The position numbers and the translations under genes are program-made. Below the pieces are notes generated by a model that worked only from the letters and a program-made list of their open reading frames with translations, ran no database searches and was not told where the DNA came from. 64,000 nucleotides of DNA from Oribacterium sp. NK2B42. Its GTDB lineage: Bacteria > Bacillota > Clostridia > Lachnospirales > Lachnospiraceae. The DNA is taken from positions 110,977 to 174,976 of the forward strand of contig NZ_AUJX01000005.1 of assembly GCF_000424445.1 (NCBI RefSeq). Direction: 5' to 3'. This document shows positions 7,854-17,151 of the stretch, piece after piece (position 1 is the first letter of the stretch; the number at the start of each line of letters is the position of its first letter).

Positions 7854-8612
7854 ATGGGAACGGTATATGCTGTGGGATTCGGACCCGGAGATGTAAAGTA
7901 TGAGACATTGGAAGCAAGGGAAGTGCTTTCCGGTGTGGATGTGATAGTAGGGTATAAAACTTATGCGGATATAGTGAGTAAACAGTATCCTGAAAAGGAA
8001 TTCGTGGTTTCCGGGATGCATGAGGAAGAGGAACGCTGTAAAAAGGCTCTGGAGCTTGCAGTGTCCGGGAAGAATGTTGCCGTTATCTCCTCAGGTGACG
8101 CCGAGGTTTACGGTATGGCGGGACTTTTGTACGAGCTGTCGGAAAAGGAAAGCTACTGTGGGGTTCAGGTGAAGAACGTACCGGGTCTTTCTGCAGTTCT
8201 CAGTGGAGGAGCAGTTCTGGGAGCTCCTGTCGGGCATGATTTTTGTGTCATCAGTCTTTCGGATCTGTTGACGCCTTGGGAAACCATAGAAAAGAGGCTT
8301 AGGGCAGCAGCAGAAGGTGACTTTGTCATAGTGCTTTATAACCCGGTGAGCCACAAGAGGCTGGAGACTTTTAAGAAAGCCTGCGGGATACTCTGCGAAG
8401 GGATTCCTTCCGACAGAGTCTGCGGATATGTCAGAAACATAGGAAGGGATGGAATGAAAAGCCGGATCTTTTTGCTGTGCGAACTGGAGAAGCTTGGCGA
8501 GGAATCCGAGATTGATATGCTGACTACGGTTTTTATAGGAAATTCAGAAACAAAGATCGTGGAAACACCGGATGGATCCAGGATGGTTACTCCCAGGGGA
8601 TATAAAGGATAA
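7854..8612 (+). CDS. cbiH: Cobalt-precorrin-3B C17-methyltransferase
   Basis: CbiH/CobJ methylates C17 and drives ring contraction. Hallmarks are VYAVGFGPGDVKYETLEA at the N-terminus, VGYKTYAD, VISSGDAEVYGMAG and VKNVPGLSAV. The start at 7854 has the SD CACGGAGGGTG, and the conserved sequence begins at residue 3. An upstream in-frame ATG at 7830 is rejected. Length is 252 residues, normal for the family. Three bases separate its stop from the cbiJ start. Confidence 0.94.
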   Translation: MGTVYAVGFGPGDVKYETLEAREVLSGVDVIVGYKTYADIVSKQYPEKEFVVSGMHEEEERCKKALELAVSGKNVAVISSGDAEVYGMAGLLYELSEKESYCGVQVKNVPGLSAVLSGGAVLGAPVGHDFCVISLSDLLTPWETIEKRLRAAAEGDFVIVLYNPVSHKRLETFKKACGILCEGIPSDRVCGYVRNIGRDGMKSRIFLLCELEKLGEESEIDMLTTVFIGNSETKIVETPDGSRMVTPRGYKG

Positions 8613-8615
8613 GAA

Positions 8616-9500
8616 ATGCATATATTTTTATTTGGCGGAACTACCGAGGGACGGAAGATAGCGGAGCATATCGCAGAAGAGAACAGAAAGAGAGAGATTG
8701 AGGGGAGAAAAGATTTTCTTGAGACGGAGATTTTTGTTACTACGGACTACGGAGCAGGTCTTCTTCCAAAGGAAAAACATATCACTGTTAATGTAGGAAG
8801 ATTGAATGCAGAGGAAATGGATGAGCGTTTTGGAACTGCGAAAAGAGCCTACAGGTACCCGATTAGGCCAAAAGTCGGAACAGATAATAATGAACAGATT
8901 GTAATTAATGAATTTTCAATAGAAGGGGTTATGAGAGAGATACCGGAAGATAAAGCCGATGGTATTTTAGTGATAGATGCGACTCACCCCTATGCTGCCG
9001 TAGCGACAGAAAATATTAACAAAGCCTGCAAGGCCTCCGGAGTCAGATGTATCAGGATAAATAGGCCGAATGCAGACTCAGGTACGGAAAGTTCTGACTT
9101 TCTATATTTCGAAAATATAAAAAATGCCGTACGATGGCTCAACTCAACTTTCAAAAATTTTCCGGAGAAACGAAAGCATATATTCATAACAACAGGTTCA
9201 AAAGAAATTCAGGAATACACTTCAATACCGGATTATGAGGAGTACTGTTATGTAAGAGCATTACCTACATTTGAGGTTATTGATAAATGCATGAAACTCG
9301 GGTTCAGAAGAGACCGGCTGATATTGATGCAGGGTCCCTTCGACGTTGATATGAATCTTGCCCAGCTGAGATATGCCTCTGCCGGATACATTGTTACAAA
9401 GGATTCGGGGAAAATAGGAGGATTTTCCGAGAAGTGCGATGCAGCTATAGAATTGGGAGTAAAGGTTCTTGTTATAGGACGACCAAAAGATTTTGATTGA
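8616..9500 (+). CDS. cbiJ: Cobalt-precorrin-6A reductase
   Basis: This NAD(P)H-dependent reductase acts on the macrocycle of cobalt-precorrin-6A. The N-terminal IFLFGGTTEGRKIAEHI is the CbiJ/CobK signature, DATHPYAA is the conserved central motif, and FITTGSKEIQEY and ALPTFEVIDKCMKLG follow. It has 294 residues against the usual 250 or so, with the excess in hydrophilic inserts near residues 20-40 and 68-110. It follows cbiH by 3 bases and is probably translated with it. Confidence 0.92.
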   Translation: MHIFLFGGTTEGRKIAEHIAEENRKREIEGRKDFLETEIFVTTDYGAGLLPKEKHITVNVGRLNAEEMDERFGTAKRAYRYPIRPKVGTDNNEQIVINEFSIEGVMREIPEDKADGILVIDATHPYAAVATENINKACKASGVRCIRINRPNADSGTESSDFLYFENIKNAVRWLNSTFKNFPEKRKHIFITTGSKEIQEYTSIPDYEEYCYVRALPTFEVIDKCMKLGFRRDRLILMQGPFDVDMNLAQLRYASAGYIVTKDSGKIGGFSEKCDAAIELGVKVLVIGRPKDFD

Positions 9501-9625
9501 GTCGAGTTATTGACTTGATGACAGTGCATGATTAATAATTTTTGTACAGTTATGTTTTATTCAAATGTAACTGTATAAAATTCAATTTAAAAGAAAGATT
9601 AAGAATCGTTTGCGAGGTTAAAAAT

Positions 9626-10948
9626 ATGAGAATTGTAAACTTAATCGGTGTTGGTCCGGGAAGTCCGGAGATGATGACAACTCAGGCAATTAAGGCAATA
9701 AAAGAGTCTGAGGTTCTGATGGGTGCGGCGAGAGCCCTTAAGACAGCAAAAGACGCGGTTCCTGAGCTGGATATAGAAATCTGTGAGGCTGTGAAAACAG
9801 ATGATATGGTGGCTTACATAAAGGGTCATCCCGAGAAGAAGGTGATCTCCTGCGTATTTACCGGAGATACCAGCGTTTACAGCGGTGCCATACCACTGAA
9901 GAAAGCATTGGAACAAAATATGGGACCGGACGGTGGTGATGACTCAGAGGATGAGGACAGAGCCGAAAACTTCGAGATCAGGAATTTTGCAGGAGTTTCC
10001 AGCATCCAGTATTTCCTGAGCAAGCGCTCTGTAAGCATGGCCAATGTTAAGCTGGTAAGTCTTCACGGACGCCATAAGGACATGATTCCGTTGATCCGGG
10101 AAAACAAGTACGTGTGTGCACTTCTGGGCAGTGAAGATACGGTTTCAAAGATTTCCCAGGAGCTTGCCCGTTTTGGTTTCGGCTCTGTGAAGATCATAGT
10201 CGGAGAGAGGCTGAGCTACCCGGATGAGTGTTTTACCGTTGGAAAGCCCAGGGACATGAAGGGTAAGATGTTTGACCGTCTTGCCATCGCGCTTTTTGAA
10301 AATGACAATGCAGAAACTCCTGTCCGTTCCTATGGTATCGGAGACGATCATTTTGAAAGGGCTGATGCAGTACCTCTTACAAAACGTGACGTGAGAGCCC
10401 TGAGTCTCTGCCGTCTGGCCATAAAAGAGGACAGCATCATCTATGATATCGGTGCGGGTTCCGGCTCGATGTCCATCGAGGCAGGTCTTGCATGTCCGGA
10501 GGGAAAGGTTATCGCCGTTGAACTGAATCAGGAAGCCATAGATACCATCGAAAGAAACAGATATCAGTTCAAGGTTGACAACATCCGTGTAATCCGCGGC
10601 AAGGCTCCAGAATGCTTTGAAGAGTTTGAGATGCAGAAGCCGGGAGAGAGAAAGAATGTAGCAGATGAGGGATTGCTGCCTATTCCCGACCGTGTTTTCA
10701 TCGGAGGCAGCAAGGGAAATCTCCAGAAGATCATAGATTGGGCTGTGAAGGTGAATCCTGATGTAGTCATTGTCATAAATACGGTCACTCTTGAATCGGT
10801 TTCAGAGGTTCTGGAGGTCGAGAGAAGACTCACGGATTATAACTTTGAGATGGTGGAGATACAGTCAACCGGTCTTGAAAGACGCGGAAGCTACCACATG
10901 CACAGAGCGGAAAATCCTATAACTATTACAAGAATTTCCAGGAGATAA
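9626..10948 (+). CDS. cbiET: Bifunctional cobalt-precorrin-7 C5- and -6B C15-methyltransferase/decarboxylase
   Basis: A CbiE-CbiT fusion (CobL type). The N-terminal tetrapyrrole methylase (about residues 1-215) has VNLIGVGPGSPEM, CVFTGDTSVYSG and FAGVSSIQYF. The C-terminal class I methyltransferase (about 230-440) has LTKRDVRALSLCRL, IYDIGAGSGSMSIEAGL and VFIGGSKGN. The ATG at 9626 is preferred over an earlier in-frame start because of its GCGAGG SD and because the SAM-loop strand begins at residue 2. Hydrophilic inserts occur near residues 105-120 (acidic, DGGDDSEDEDRAEN) and 335-355. Confidence 0.94.
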   Translation: MRIVNLIGVGPGSPEMMTTQAIKAIKESEVLMGAARALKTAKDAVPELDIEICEAVKTDDMVAYIKGHPEKKVISCVFTGDTSVYSGAIPLKKALEQNMGPDGGDDSEDEDRAENFEIRNFAGVSSIQYFLSKRSVSMANVKLVSLHGRHKDMIPLIRENKYVCALLGSEDTVSKISQELARFGFGSVKIIVGERLSYPDECFTVGKPRDMKGKMFDRLAIALFENDNAETPVRSYGIGDDHFERADAVPLTKRDVRALSLCRLAIKEDSIIYDIGAGSGSMSIEAGLACPEGKVIAVELNQEAIDTIERNRYQFKVDNIRVIRGKAPECFEEFEMQKPGERKNVADEGLLPIPDRVFIGGSKGNLQKIIDWAVKVNPDVVIVINTVTLESVSEVLEVERRLTDYNFEMVEIQSTGLERRGSYHMHRAENPITITRISRR

Positions 10949-11107
10949 GATCCGACGTGCAGAATTTGCTGACTGATAAGAGTTATCAAACATAGCGGAA
11001 TATTATAACGGGGTGATCCAAATATGAAGCAGTAGCCATTTTCTCTGCCAATTGGTTTACAACGTTAATGAGGTGTTTGAAAAAATAAAAGGGGATAGGA
11101 GCTTGGT

Positions 11108-13447
11108 ATGAAGAGGGGATGTTTTCATAAAGGTGATTTTTTGAAGAATCCGGTTCGTTTCTTGTTGGCAATAGTTTTTCTTTTGACATGTGTGTTTGCA
11201 GTAAGCTCATTTGCAGCAGAAGATACGGGGATCTCCGGGCAAACCGGGACAGGTGTTGCTGACTGGCGAAGCTACAACGGAAAACGTATCGGGGTTCTCA
11301 CCGGAACCCTGTTGGAGGATGTGGCAAAGGAATTTTTTCCTGACAGTGAATATGTTTATATCGACAGTTATCCGGACTGCGGTGCTGCGCTGCTTTCGGG
11401 TAAGATAGATGCATTTCTTGCAGATGAGCCCAATGTAAAGACCATGCACTTTGAAGAGCCTGATATCGATTATATTCACGACAGGATAAGAGAGCAGGAT
11501 GTAAGTTTTGCTTTCCGAAAGAATGATCCCGAAAGCGAAAAGCTGTGTGAAGAGTTCAATGCCTATCTCGCCAGGATAAGGACCAATGGGGTTTTGCAGC
11601 TCATGGATGACATCTGGATGGGAGTGGATGAGTACAGAAAAACTGTAGACATGTCAGCACTTACCGGAAAAAACGGGACTATCAGGGTGGTGACCACTGC
11701 TACCGATATGCCCTGGTCATACATTAAGGATGGAAAAAATGTAGGTTATGATATCGATCTTCTCGCTCATTTCTGTATGGACAGAGGTTACACTCTGGAA
11801 ATCGAGGATGTGAGCTTTGCTGCCCGTATTCCTGCACTTCAATCAGGAAGAGGGGTTCTCACTACCGGGATGAATGTCACTCCCGAACGTCAGGAGGAGG
11901 TGCTTTTCTGCGATGCGACCTTTAAAAATGGAATCGTACTTGCGGTTCCCTCGGCTGATTTAAAGGGCATAAATCAGGACAAAAAGGATACTTCCACCGG
12001 CAAAGAGCCGGAGTTCAGGACATTTGATGAGCTGAAGGGAAGAACTATCTCTATGATCACAGGAGCTCCCTTTGAAAATATGATCCTTTCAAAGGTATCA
12101 GATGTCAAGGAGTTCACCTATTTCACCACCATGCCGGATATGATGCTTGCCATAAGGACCGGAAAGACGGATGCCGGGCTTATGAACAATGCAGTTGCGG
12201 AGCTTGCTGCCAATAAGGACCCTGAGCTCTGCGTTTTCCCCGAGTCTCTGGGTGATACAGCCTTTGGTCTCGGATTTAAAAAGGGAGATCCGAGACGGGA
12301 TGAGTGGCAGGCGGCATTTGACAGGATCCCTGCGGAAACCAGGGATGCACTCTGGAAAAAATGGACCGGAGCGGATGACAGCCAAAAAACAGTTCCGGCT
12401 CAGGATTGGCCGGGGACGAACGGCACCGTAAATGTAGCCTGCTGTGATGCCCTGGAGCCTATGAGCTATATGGGAGAGGGAGGCGAATGTCTCGGACTCG
12501 ACATCGAGACCATCCTTCTCATAGCGAAGGAGCTGGATGTTCATGTGGAGTTTACACCCATGGACTTTTCTGCAGTTCTGTCTTCGATCGGCGCAGGCAA
12601 GGCGGATATCGGATGCGGATCCATAGTTATTACGGCTGAGCGTAAAGAATCCATGGATTTTTTGGAGTATGCACCGGCGGCGTTTGTTTTCATAGTGAGA
12701 ACCGCAACCCATGAAGCTCCCGTAAATAATTTCATTGACCGAATCAAAGCTAGCTTTGAAAAGACCTTTGTAAGAGAGAATCGTTACGAACTGTTCATTT
12801 CCGGAATTATCACCACCATTCTGATTACGGTTCTGTCGATTATATTCGGAACCGCTTTCGGCTTCCTTGTATATATGGGAACCAGAAATGGCAGCAAAGC
12901 GGCCAATGCCCTGGCCGGAGCTTTTGTGTGGCTCATTCAGGGCATGCCTGTTGTGGTTCTTCTTATGATCCTCTACTACATCATTTTTGCCAAGGCCAAG
13001 GTTTCGGGAACGGTTGTTGCGGTGATAGCATTTACACTTGTGTTCGGCGCAGGGGTTTTCGGAATGCTGAAAATGGGTGTCGGAGCTGTGGACAAGGGAC
13101 AATCCGAAGCTGCTCTTTCCTTAGGTTACGGGGATATAAAGGCATTTTTCAGAGTCATTTTCCCACAGGCCATACCACATTTCCTTCCTACCTATAAGGG
13201 CGAAGTGGTTGCCCTTGTAAAGGCAACCGCCATCGTAGGTTACATTGCCGTTCAGGATCTGACAAAGATGGGAGACATAGTGAGAGGCCGTACCTACGAG
13301 GCATTTTTCCCGCTTATCGCAGTGGCGGTTATCTATTTCATTCTGGGGGCAATGCTTACAGCGGTGGTTGATAAGCTGGAGGTAAACATTAATCCAAAGC
13401 TTCGTAAGAAGGAAGATATACTTTCGGGGGTGAAAACTGATGATTGA
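11108..13447 (+). CDS. Fused amino-acid-type ABC transporter: tandem substrate-binding lobes plus permease
   Basis: A 779-residue membrane protein. A signal peptide/anchor (about residues 12-36) is followed by four periplasmic-binding-protein lobes and a GlnP-type permease (about residues 555-765, EAA-like loop SEAALSLGYGDIKAFFRVIFPQAI). Read against GlnH-type proteins, the lobes are in the order lobe 2 (about 50-170), lobe 1 (190-290), lobe 2 (305-425), lobe 1 (435-540). The first binding unit thus appears as a lone C-terminal lobe and the last as a lone N-terminal lobe. The ATPase gene overlaps its end by 8 bases. Substrate is unknown. Its place within the cobalamin cluster is suggestive but not proof of a link. 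Confidence 0.85.
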   Translation: MKRGCFHKGDFLKNPVRFLLAIVFLLTCVFAVSSFAAEDTGISGQTGTGVADWRSYNGKRIGVLTGTLLEDVAKEFFPDSEYVYIDSYPDCGAALLSGKIDAFLADEPNVKTMHFEEPDIDYIHDRIREQDVSFAFRKNDPESEKLCEEFNAYLARIRTNGVLQLMDDIWMGVDEYRKTVDMSALTGKNGTIRVVTTATDMPWSYIKDGKNVGYDIDLLAHFCMDRGYTLEIEDVSFAARIPALQSGRGVLTTGMNVTPERQEEVLFCDATFKNGIVLAVPSADLKGINQDKKDTSTGKEPEFRTFDELKGRTISMITGAPFENMILSKVSDVKEFTYFTTMPDMMLAIRTGKTDAGLMNNAVAELAANKDPELCVFPESLGDTAFGLGFKKGDPRRDEWQAAFDRIPAETRDALWKKWTGADDSQKTVPAQDWPGTNGTVNVACCDALEPMSYMGEGGECLGLDIETILLIAKELDVHVEFTPMDFSAVLSSIGAGKADIGCGSIVITAERKESMDFLEYAPAAFVFIVRTATHEAPVNNFIDRIKASFEKTFVRENRYELFISGIITTILITVLSIIFGTAFGFLVYMGTRNGSKAANALAGAFVWLIQGMPVVVLLMILYYIIFAKAKVSGTVVAVIAFTLVFGAGVFGMLKMGVGAVDKGQSEAALSLGYGDIKAFFRVIFPQAIPHFLPTYKGEVVALVKATAIVGYIAVQDLTKMGDIVRGRTYEAFFPLIAVAVIYFILGAMLTAVVDKLEVNINPKLRKKEDILSGVKTDD

Positions 13448-14534
13448 AGTAAGGAATCTTAAAAAGGAATATGACTCAGTTACTCCTGTGAATGACGTGA
13501 GTTTCGATATCAATGACGGGGACGTGATCGCTGTCATCGGACCTTCCGGTACAGGAAAGTCCACACTTATACGATGCATAAATCTTCTGGAGAAGCCGAC
13601 GGGCGGGAAGATAATATTTAACGGTGAGGACATCACTGCTCCGGGATGTGACGTCAAAAAAGCCAGACAGAAGATAGGGATGGTTTTTCAGTCCTTCAAT
13701 CTTTTCGGACACCTTACCGTGATCGAGAACCTGATGCTGGCGCCCATGGATCTTCTGGGAAAGAGCAAACAGGAGGCCTACGATAAGGGCATGGAGCTTC
13801 TCAGGCGAGTGGGGCTCGGAGACAAGGCTCTGAGCTATCCGGATGAGCTGTCAGGCGGACAGAAACAGCGAGTGGCCATCGCGAGAACTCTGTGTATGGA
13901 TCCTGAGGTGATACTTCTGGACGAGCCCACCAGTGCCCTGGATCCGACCATGGTATCGGAGGTTCAGTCGGTTATCAGAGACCTTTCCAAGAGCGGAAAG
14001 ACCATGATGATAGTTACCCATGAGATGAACTTTGCCAGGGCGATATCCAACAGGGTTTTCTATATGGATGAGGGAGGCATTTACGAAGAAGGTACTCCGG
14101 AAGAGATTTTTGAGAATCCAAAGAAGGAGCTCACCAGAAGATTCATCAGGAGACTCAAGGTTTTCGAGGCTGAGATCGACAGCAGAAACTATGATTTTAT
14201 AGGTTTCGGAGCGGAGCTTGACAGATATCTCCTGCAGAATGATGTGAAGTCTTCTGATACGTACCGAATACGCCTCGTGATAGAGGAGGCAGTGCAGCAG
14301 ATACTGATTCCGAAATATACTGAACCCGACATCCATGTGACAGTGGAGCATTCCATGCAGGACGGCGGTACTGAAATAACTATCTGCTACAGTGGCGAGA
14401 GATTTGACCTGAGAGATACCGACAATAAGCTTTCCCTGTCAATGGTTGAAAACACAGCAGAGAAGATAGAATACAGCTTCCGTGAAGGAGAGCCACGACC
14501 GAATGAAGTGAAGATCAGGGTCAAGAAGGATTGA
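13440..14534 (+). CDS. Amino-acid-type ABC transporter ATPase with a C-terminal GHKL-like extension
   Basis: Residues 1-240 are a GlnQ/HisP-type ATPase: Walker A GPSGTGKST, Q-loop VFQSFNLF, signature LSGGQKQRVA, Walker B VILLDEPTSALD and switch His in IVTHEM. The remaining 120 residues (about 245-364) are not part of the family. The pattern FIGFGAELDRYL, then RIRLVIEEAVQQILIP, then EITICYSGERFDLRD recalls the anti-sigma-factor/histidine-kinase ATPase fold (HATPase_c_2), probably degenerate. It overlaps the fused permease gene and completes the transporter. The extension may regulate transport, as C-terminal domains do in other ABC importers; this is inference. Confidence 0.88.
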   Translation: MIEVRNLKKEYDSVTPVNDVSFDINDGDVIAVIGPSGTGKSTLIRCINLLEKPTGGKIIFNGEDITAPGCDVKKARQKIGMVFQSFNLFGHLTVIENLMLAPMDLLGKSKQEAYDKGMELLRRVGLGDKALSYPDELSGGQKQRVAIARTLCMDPEVILLDEPTSALDPTMVSEVQSVIRDLSKSGKTMMIVTHEMNFARAISNRVFYMDEGGIYEEGTPEEIFENPKKELTRRFIRRLKVFEAEIDSRNYDFIGFGAELDRYLLQNDVKSSDTYRIRLVIEEAVQQILIPKYTEPDIHVTVEHSMQDGGTEITICYSGERFDLRDTDNKLSLSMVENTAEKIEYSFREGEPRPNEVKIRVKKD

Positions 14535-14700
14535 TGGTGAAGGAAATTCGAGAAAACAATGAACCATAAGCATTATGATGTTGATATAGTCAAACACACA
14601 ATGACAGAAGAAAATTGAATTTGCTCATAATTGAGGAGATAGCTGAAGAAACTACTTCTGAGTAGATATCACTTAAAAGATTATAGGGACAATAATTATC

Positions 14701-15303
14701 ATGAACGGAAATACTTTATCAAAAATCAAACTAAAACTTAATGCCGAGGGACTAAGCTACAAAAAGGCATCTGATTTTCAAGGGGTGTTATTTACACAGA
14801 TAGACCCTGAATATGCAGATTATCTGCATAAGGAACAGCTACATCCTTATAGTCAGTATATATACAATAATGATGGTGTATGGAATTGGTGTATCAGCAC
14901 CTTAAGTTCCGATGCATATGCTCACATAATTGAGCCTATACTAAAGCCTGATTTTCAGCATTTCAAAATAATAAATGGCAACATAGATGTCGACATTAAA
15001 GATACTCCTATTGGAAGACTTGTTCGGAAAATTGTTGGTATGGATAGAGCCGACGTGAATGAAGCGTTTAGCAAATTTCTGTCGGATGAAAAACTTAATG
15101 TTAATCAGATAAGATTTGTTAATCTCATCGTTGACTACATAGTTGCCAATGGAAATATCGAAGACGACAGGATTCTAATGAATGAGCCATTTAAATCTGT
15201 TGGCAGTATGCCGGTATTGTTTAAGGATAATATGAGCACTGCAAGAGATATTTTGAGCATCGTAGAGATTATTAAGTCGAATTCTGAACAGATTGCCTTA
15301 TAA
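14701..15303 (+). CDS. Chimeric ORF: Cas6-like N-terminus joined to an HsdR C-terminus
   Basis: A 200-residue ORF made of two unrelated pieces. Residues 1 to about 95 (YKKASDFQGVLFTQID, YADYLHKEQLHPYSQY, WCISTLSSDAYAHII) resemble the N-terminal domain of CRISPR precursor-crRNA endonuclease Cas6 from clostridia. Residues about 100-200 (IGRLVRKIVGMDRADVNEAF, LNVNQIRFVNLIVDYIV, PFKSVGSM, LFKDNMSTARDI) match the extreme C-terminus of type I restriction subunit HsdR. No CRISPR array, other cas gene, hsdM or hsdS lies nearby. It is probably an inert recombination product, although the frame is intact. Both matches rest on family recognition from memory. Confidence 0.65.
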   Translation: MNGNTLSKIKLKLNAEGLSYKKASDFQGVLFTQIDPEYADYLHKEQLHPYSQYIYNNDGVWNWCISTLSSDAYAHIIEPILKPDFQHFKIINGNIDVDIKDTPIGRLVRKIVGMDRADVNEAFSKFLSDEKLNVNQIRFVNLIVDYIVANGNIEDDRILMNEPFKSVGSMPVLFKDNMSTARDILSIVEIIKSNSEQIAL

Positions 15304-15313
15304 AAATGATTTT

Positions 15314-15337
15314 GGGGATTGTTGAAATACAATCCCC
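15314..15337 (-). terminator. Rho-independent terminator for the Rpn-like gene
   Basis: GGGGATTGT and ACAATCCCC pair perfectly around a 6-base loop. On the minus strand the stem is followed by a T-rich stretch, so it terminates the gene at 15349-16200. Confidence 0.75.
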
Positions 15338-15348
15338 TTATTAACTTG

Positions 15349-16200
15349 TTACTTCTGAAGCTGCTTTGCTATGATTGCACGTTCCTTGCCCTTAATCTCA
15401 AGAGCATTCAGTGCCTCTTCAAGACTGCACTTCATATTCTTCATCATGAGCTTGATGTTATTTATTGTTGTCTGCTCGGCTCTTTCATCTGCGACCTTAT
15501 CAGCTAACTTAGTAAATGATTCACACATAGCATCACGTCCTTCCTCTGTTTCCTTGAAATGCCTGACCCCATCAGCAAGTGGCTTGAAATAAATATTATC
15601 AGCTTTCTTGCAATTAAAGTCATGCGCCAGTTTACCAAAATCATCCTTGCCACGATATTTACCGTTCACGTAAATAATATGGGCGCCATCCTCAAATGCC
15701 TCGCCTGTTTCTCTAACGGTCTTGTCTACATGATATATCGGCTTATTTGCATTAAACTTATCATGCTGGCAAATAAAGATAACATAGGTATCTTTGATAA
15801 TTTTGAAATCCTGCCTTTTCTTTAAAAGCCTAGAGTCCATCATACTCTGATGGTATCTTGCTCTCTTTATATGCGAGCCCCCGGTACTTCTTTGAACCTC
15901 AACATCAAAACGAACTCCATGATTATCAACCGCAACTATATCAAGTCTTATGTTTCTGCCACCAGCGTATGCGCTCTTGAGTTCCACCTGCCCCTTCACA
16001 CGCTTAACTTTGATGTCATCTCTTTCAAGAATTATCTTTAAAAGCAGTTCAGCCCCCTCGATATTCCCATCAAAGACCTTACTCATTAAATCATCATCAA
16101 AAAGTGTTAAGCCATCTATAGCCTTTTCAAGTTCAGCATTTATCTGTTCACTGAGCTCTGTCGTGGAAACAACTTTTTCTTTATCTTTCTTTTTTGCCAT
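15349..16200 (-). CDS. Rpn-type PD-(D/E)XK nuclease (recombination-promoting nuclease/transposase-like)
   Basis: A 283-residue member of the PD-(D/E)XK nuclease family of Rpn proteins. The catalytic core is the segment RLDIVAVDNHGVRFDVEVQR (about residues 85-105), supplying the Asp and the Glu-x-Gln variant of the ExK motif. The tail carries the usual hydrophilic region of this family (ERAEQTTINNIKLMMKNMK). E. coli Rpn proteins promote RecA-independent recombination and cut DNA in vitro. The start at 16200 has the SD AAGGAG five bases upstream; a GTG two codons earlier is less likely. It stands alone in a zone of decayed genes. Confidence 0.8.
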   Translation of the reverse strand: MAKKKDKEKVVSTTELSEQINAELEKAIDGLTLFDDDLMSKVFDGNIEGAELLLKIILERDDIKVKRVKGQVELKSAYAGGRNIRLDIVAVDNHGVRFDVEVQRSTGGSHIKRARYHQSMMDSRLLKKRQDFKIIKDTYVIFICQHDKFNANKPIYHVDKTVRETGEAFEDGAHIIYVNGKYRGKDDFGKLAHDFNCKKADNIYFKPLADGVRHFKETEEGRDAMCESFTKLADKVADERAEQTTINNIKLMMKNMKCSLEEALNALEIKGKERAIIAKQLQK

Positions 16201-16281
16201 ACACACTCCTTCAAGTTAATAATAACACTCTACCACAAGCCTTACAATTATCAAAGAATCGATTTAATGCAAACTTTATAG

Positions 16282-16632
16282 GTAAATATTGAGGCAGCAA
16301 ACAGCGACCTCAAGGTCAAAAGCACAATCATCTCTCCGGATAACTGCGCTTTCTTTGTGGCTCCTGAACACGTTCATGTTCTTTCTCCTCGGCAGAGCGC
16401 ACATACCATCGTAGATGGTCTCTCCAAAGAGGATGAAGATAGCCGAGAGGGGGAGAGTCAGAGCATATCGCATCAGCGTGAGATCATAGAGGGATTCTGC
16501 AAAAAGAAAGGATGGAGAGTAGAGGACGTTTATGTTGATGAAGGCTATTCTGGGTCGACTTCCAACAGACCATCATTACAGAGATTATTATCAGACATGG
16601 CTGCAGCCAATTCTGTGGCAAAGGCTATGTGA
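16282..16632 (+). pseudogene. Fragment of a large serine recombinase (resolvase N-terminal part)
   Basis: The frame is open from 16282 to a stop at 16630. The part LSKEDEDSREGESQSISHQ, followed by FCKKKGWRVEDVYVDEGYSG and NRPSLQRLL, is the beginning of the catalytic domain of a large serine site-specific recombinase. The catalytic serine strand before it is replaced by unrelated sequence (IISPDNCAFFVAPEHVHVL). Everything after about residue 85 of a normal recombinase is missing. It is a remnant of an integrated element, not a functional enzyme. Confidence 0.7.
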
Positions 16633-16656
16633 TCAAGAATTCTATATAACTTCTAC

Positions 16657-16690
16657 GTAGGAAGTAGCTATTATTCTACCTACTTCCTAC
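16657..16690. repeat. Short inverted repeat
   Basis: GTAGGAAGTAG and CTACTTCCTAC form a perfect 11-bp stem with a 12-base loop. It lies between the recombinase fragment and the next fragment and may be a terminator relic or an element end. Confidence 0.5.
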
Positions 16691-17077
16691 ACCATAAAAA
16701 TTTCCATCAAATTAGGTATAACACAGGCGATTACCAGGGATGCGATTAATGAAGGCTATACTTTTTCGGGCAGTTTTTTTGAGAGCTTAAGCCGATATGT
16801 GTTACCGAAAGCATTATGCTTAGATGAAGGTGATGATGATGCACAGGCAGGCTATGAGTTCATTTTTTCAAAAATGAGGCGGATGAGAGAGAAGATGCTT
16901 GACCAAAATGCCGGGTATGGATACAAGTATACCTGTGATATTTTCTCCGATATAGGCATTAAACCACCGCTCATGCTACTTGGTACAGAAGAAGCAAACC
17001 GGATTGCAAATGAAGAAGAGGGTAAAAGGATCAGGGAGTACATGGATGGGTTCTATGGAAAGATTACAGGTGAGTAG
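16661..17077 (+). pseudogene. Unrecognised C-terminal gene fragment
   Basis: The frame is open from 16661 without a convincing start and ends at 17075-17077. The translation (GITQAITRDAINEGYTF, then LCLDEGDDDAQAGYEFIFSK, then GFYGKITGE) looks protein-like, with amphipathic helices, but I do not recognise the family. A GTG at 16799 could start a 92-residue product, but no SD precedes it. It is probably the tail of a truncated gene in this decayed zone. Confidence 0.4.
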
Positions 17078-17151
17078 GAATATAGGCTTGTTGATTGTCA
17101 GGTTTCGATGGTATCATTGTGAATGTTTATCACTAAAAAAGAGGAGCAAAA

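Noticed and set aside
12098..13102. Long ORF on the minus strand
   Set aside because: It is the shadow of the fused ABC transporter gene, which has clear family motifs.
14701..15000. Active Cas6 and a CRISPR system
   Set aside because: Only the N-terminal part is present, joined to HsdR. No direct repeats of 28-37 bases with spacers were seen in the window.
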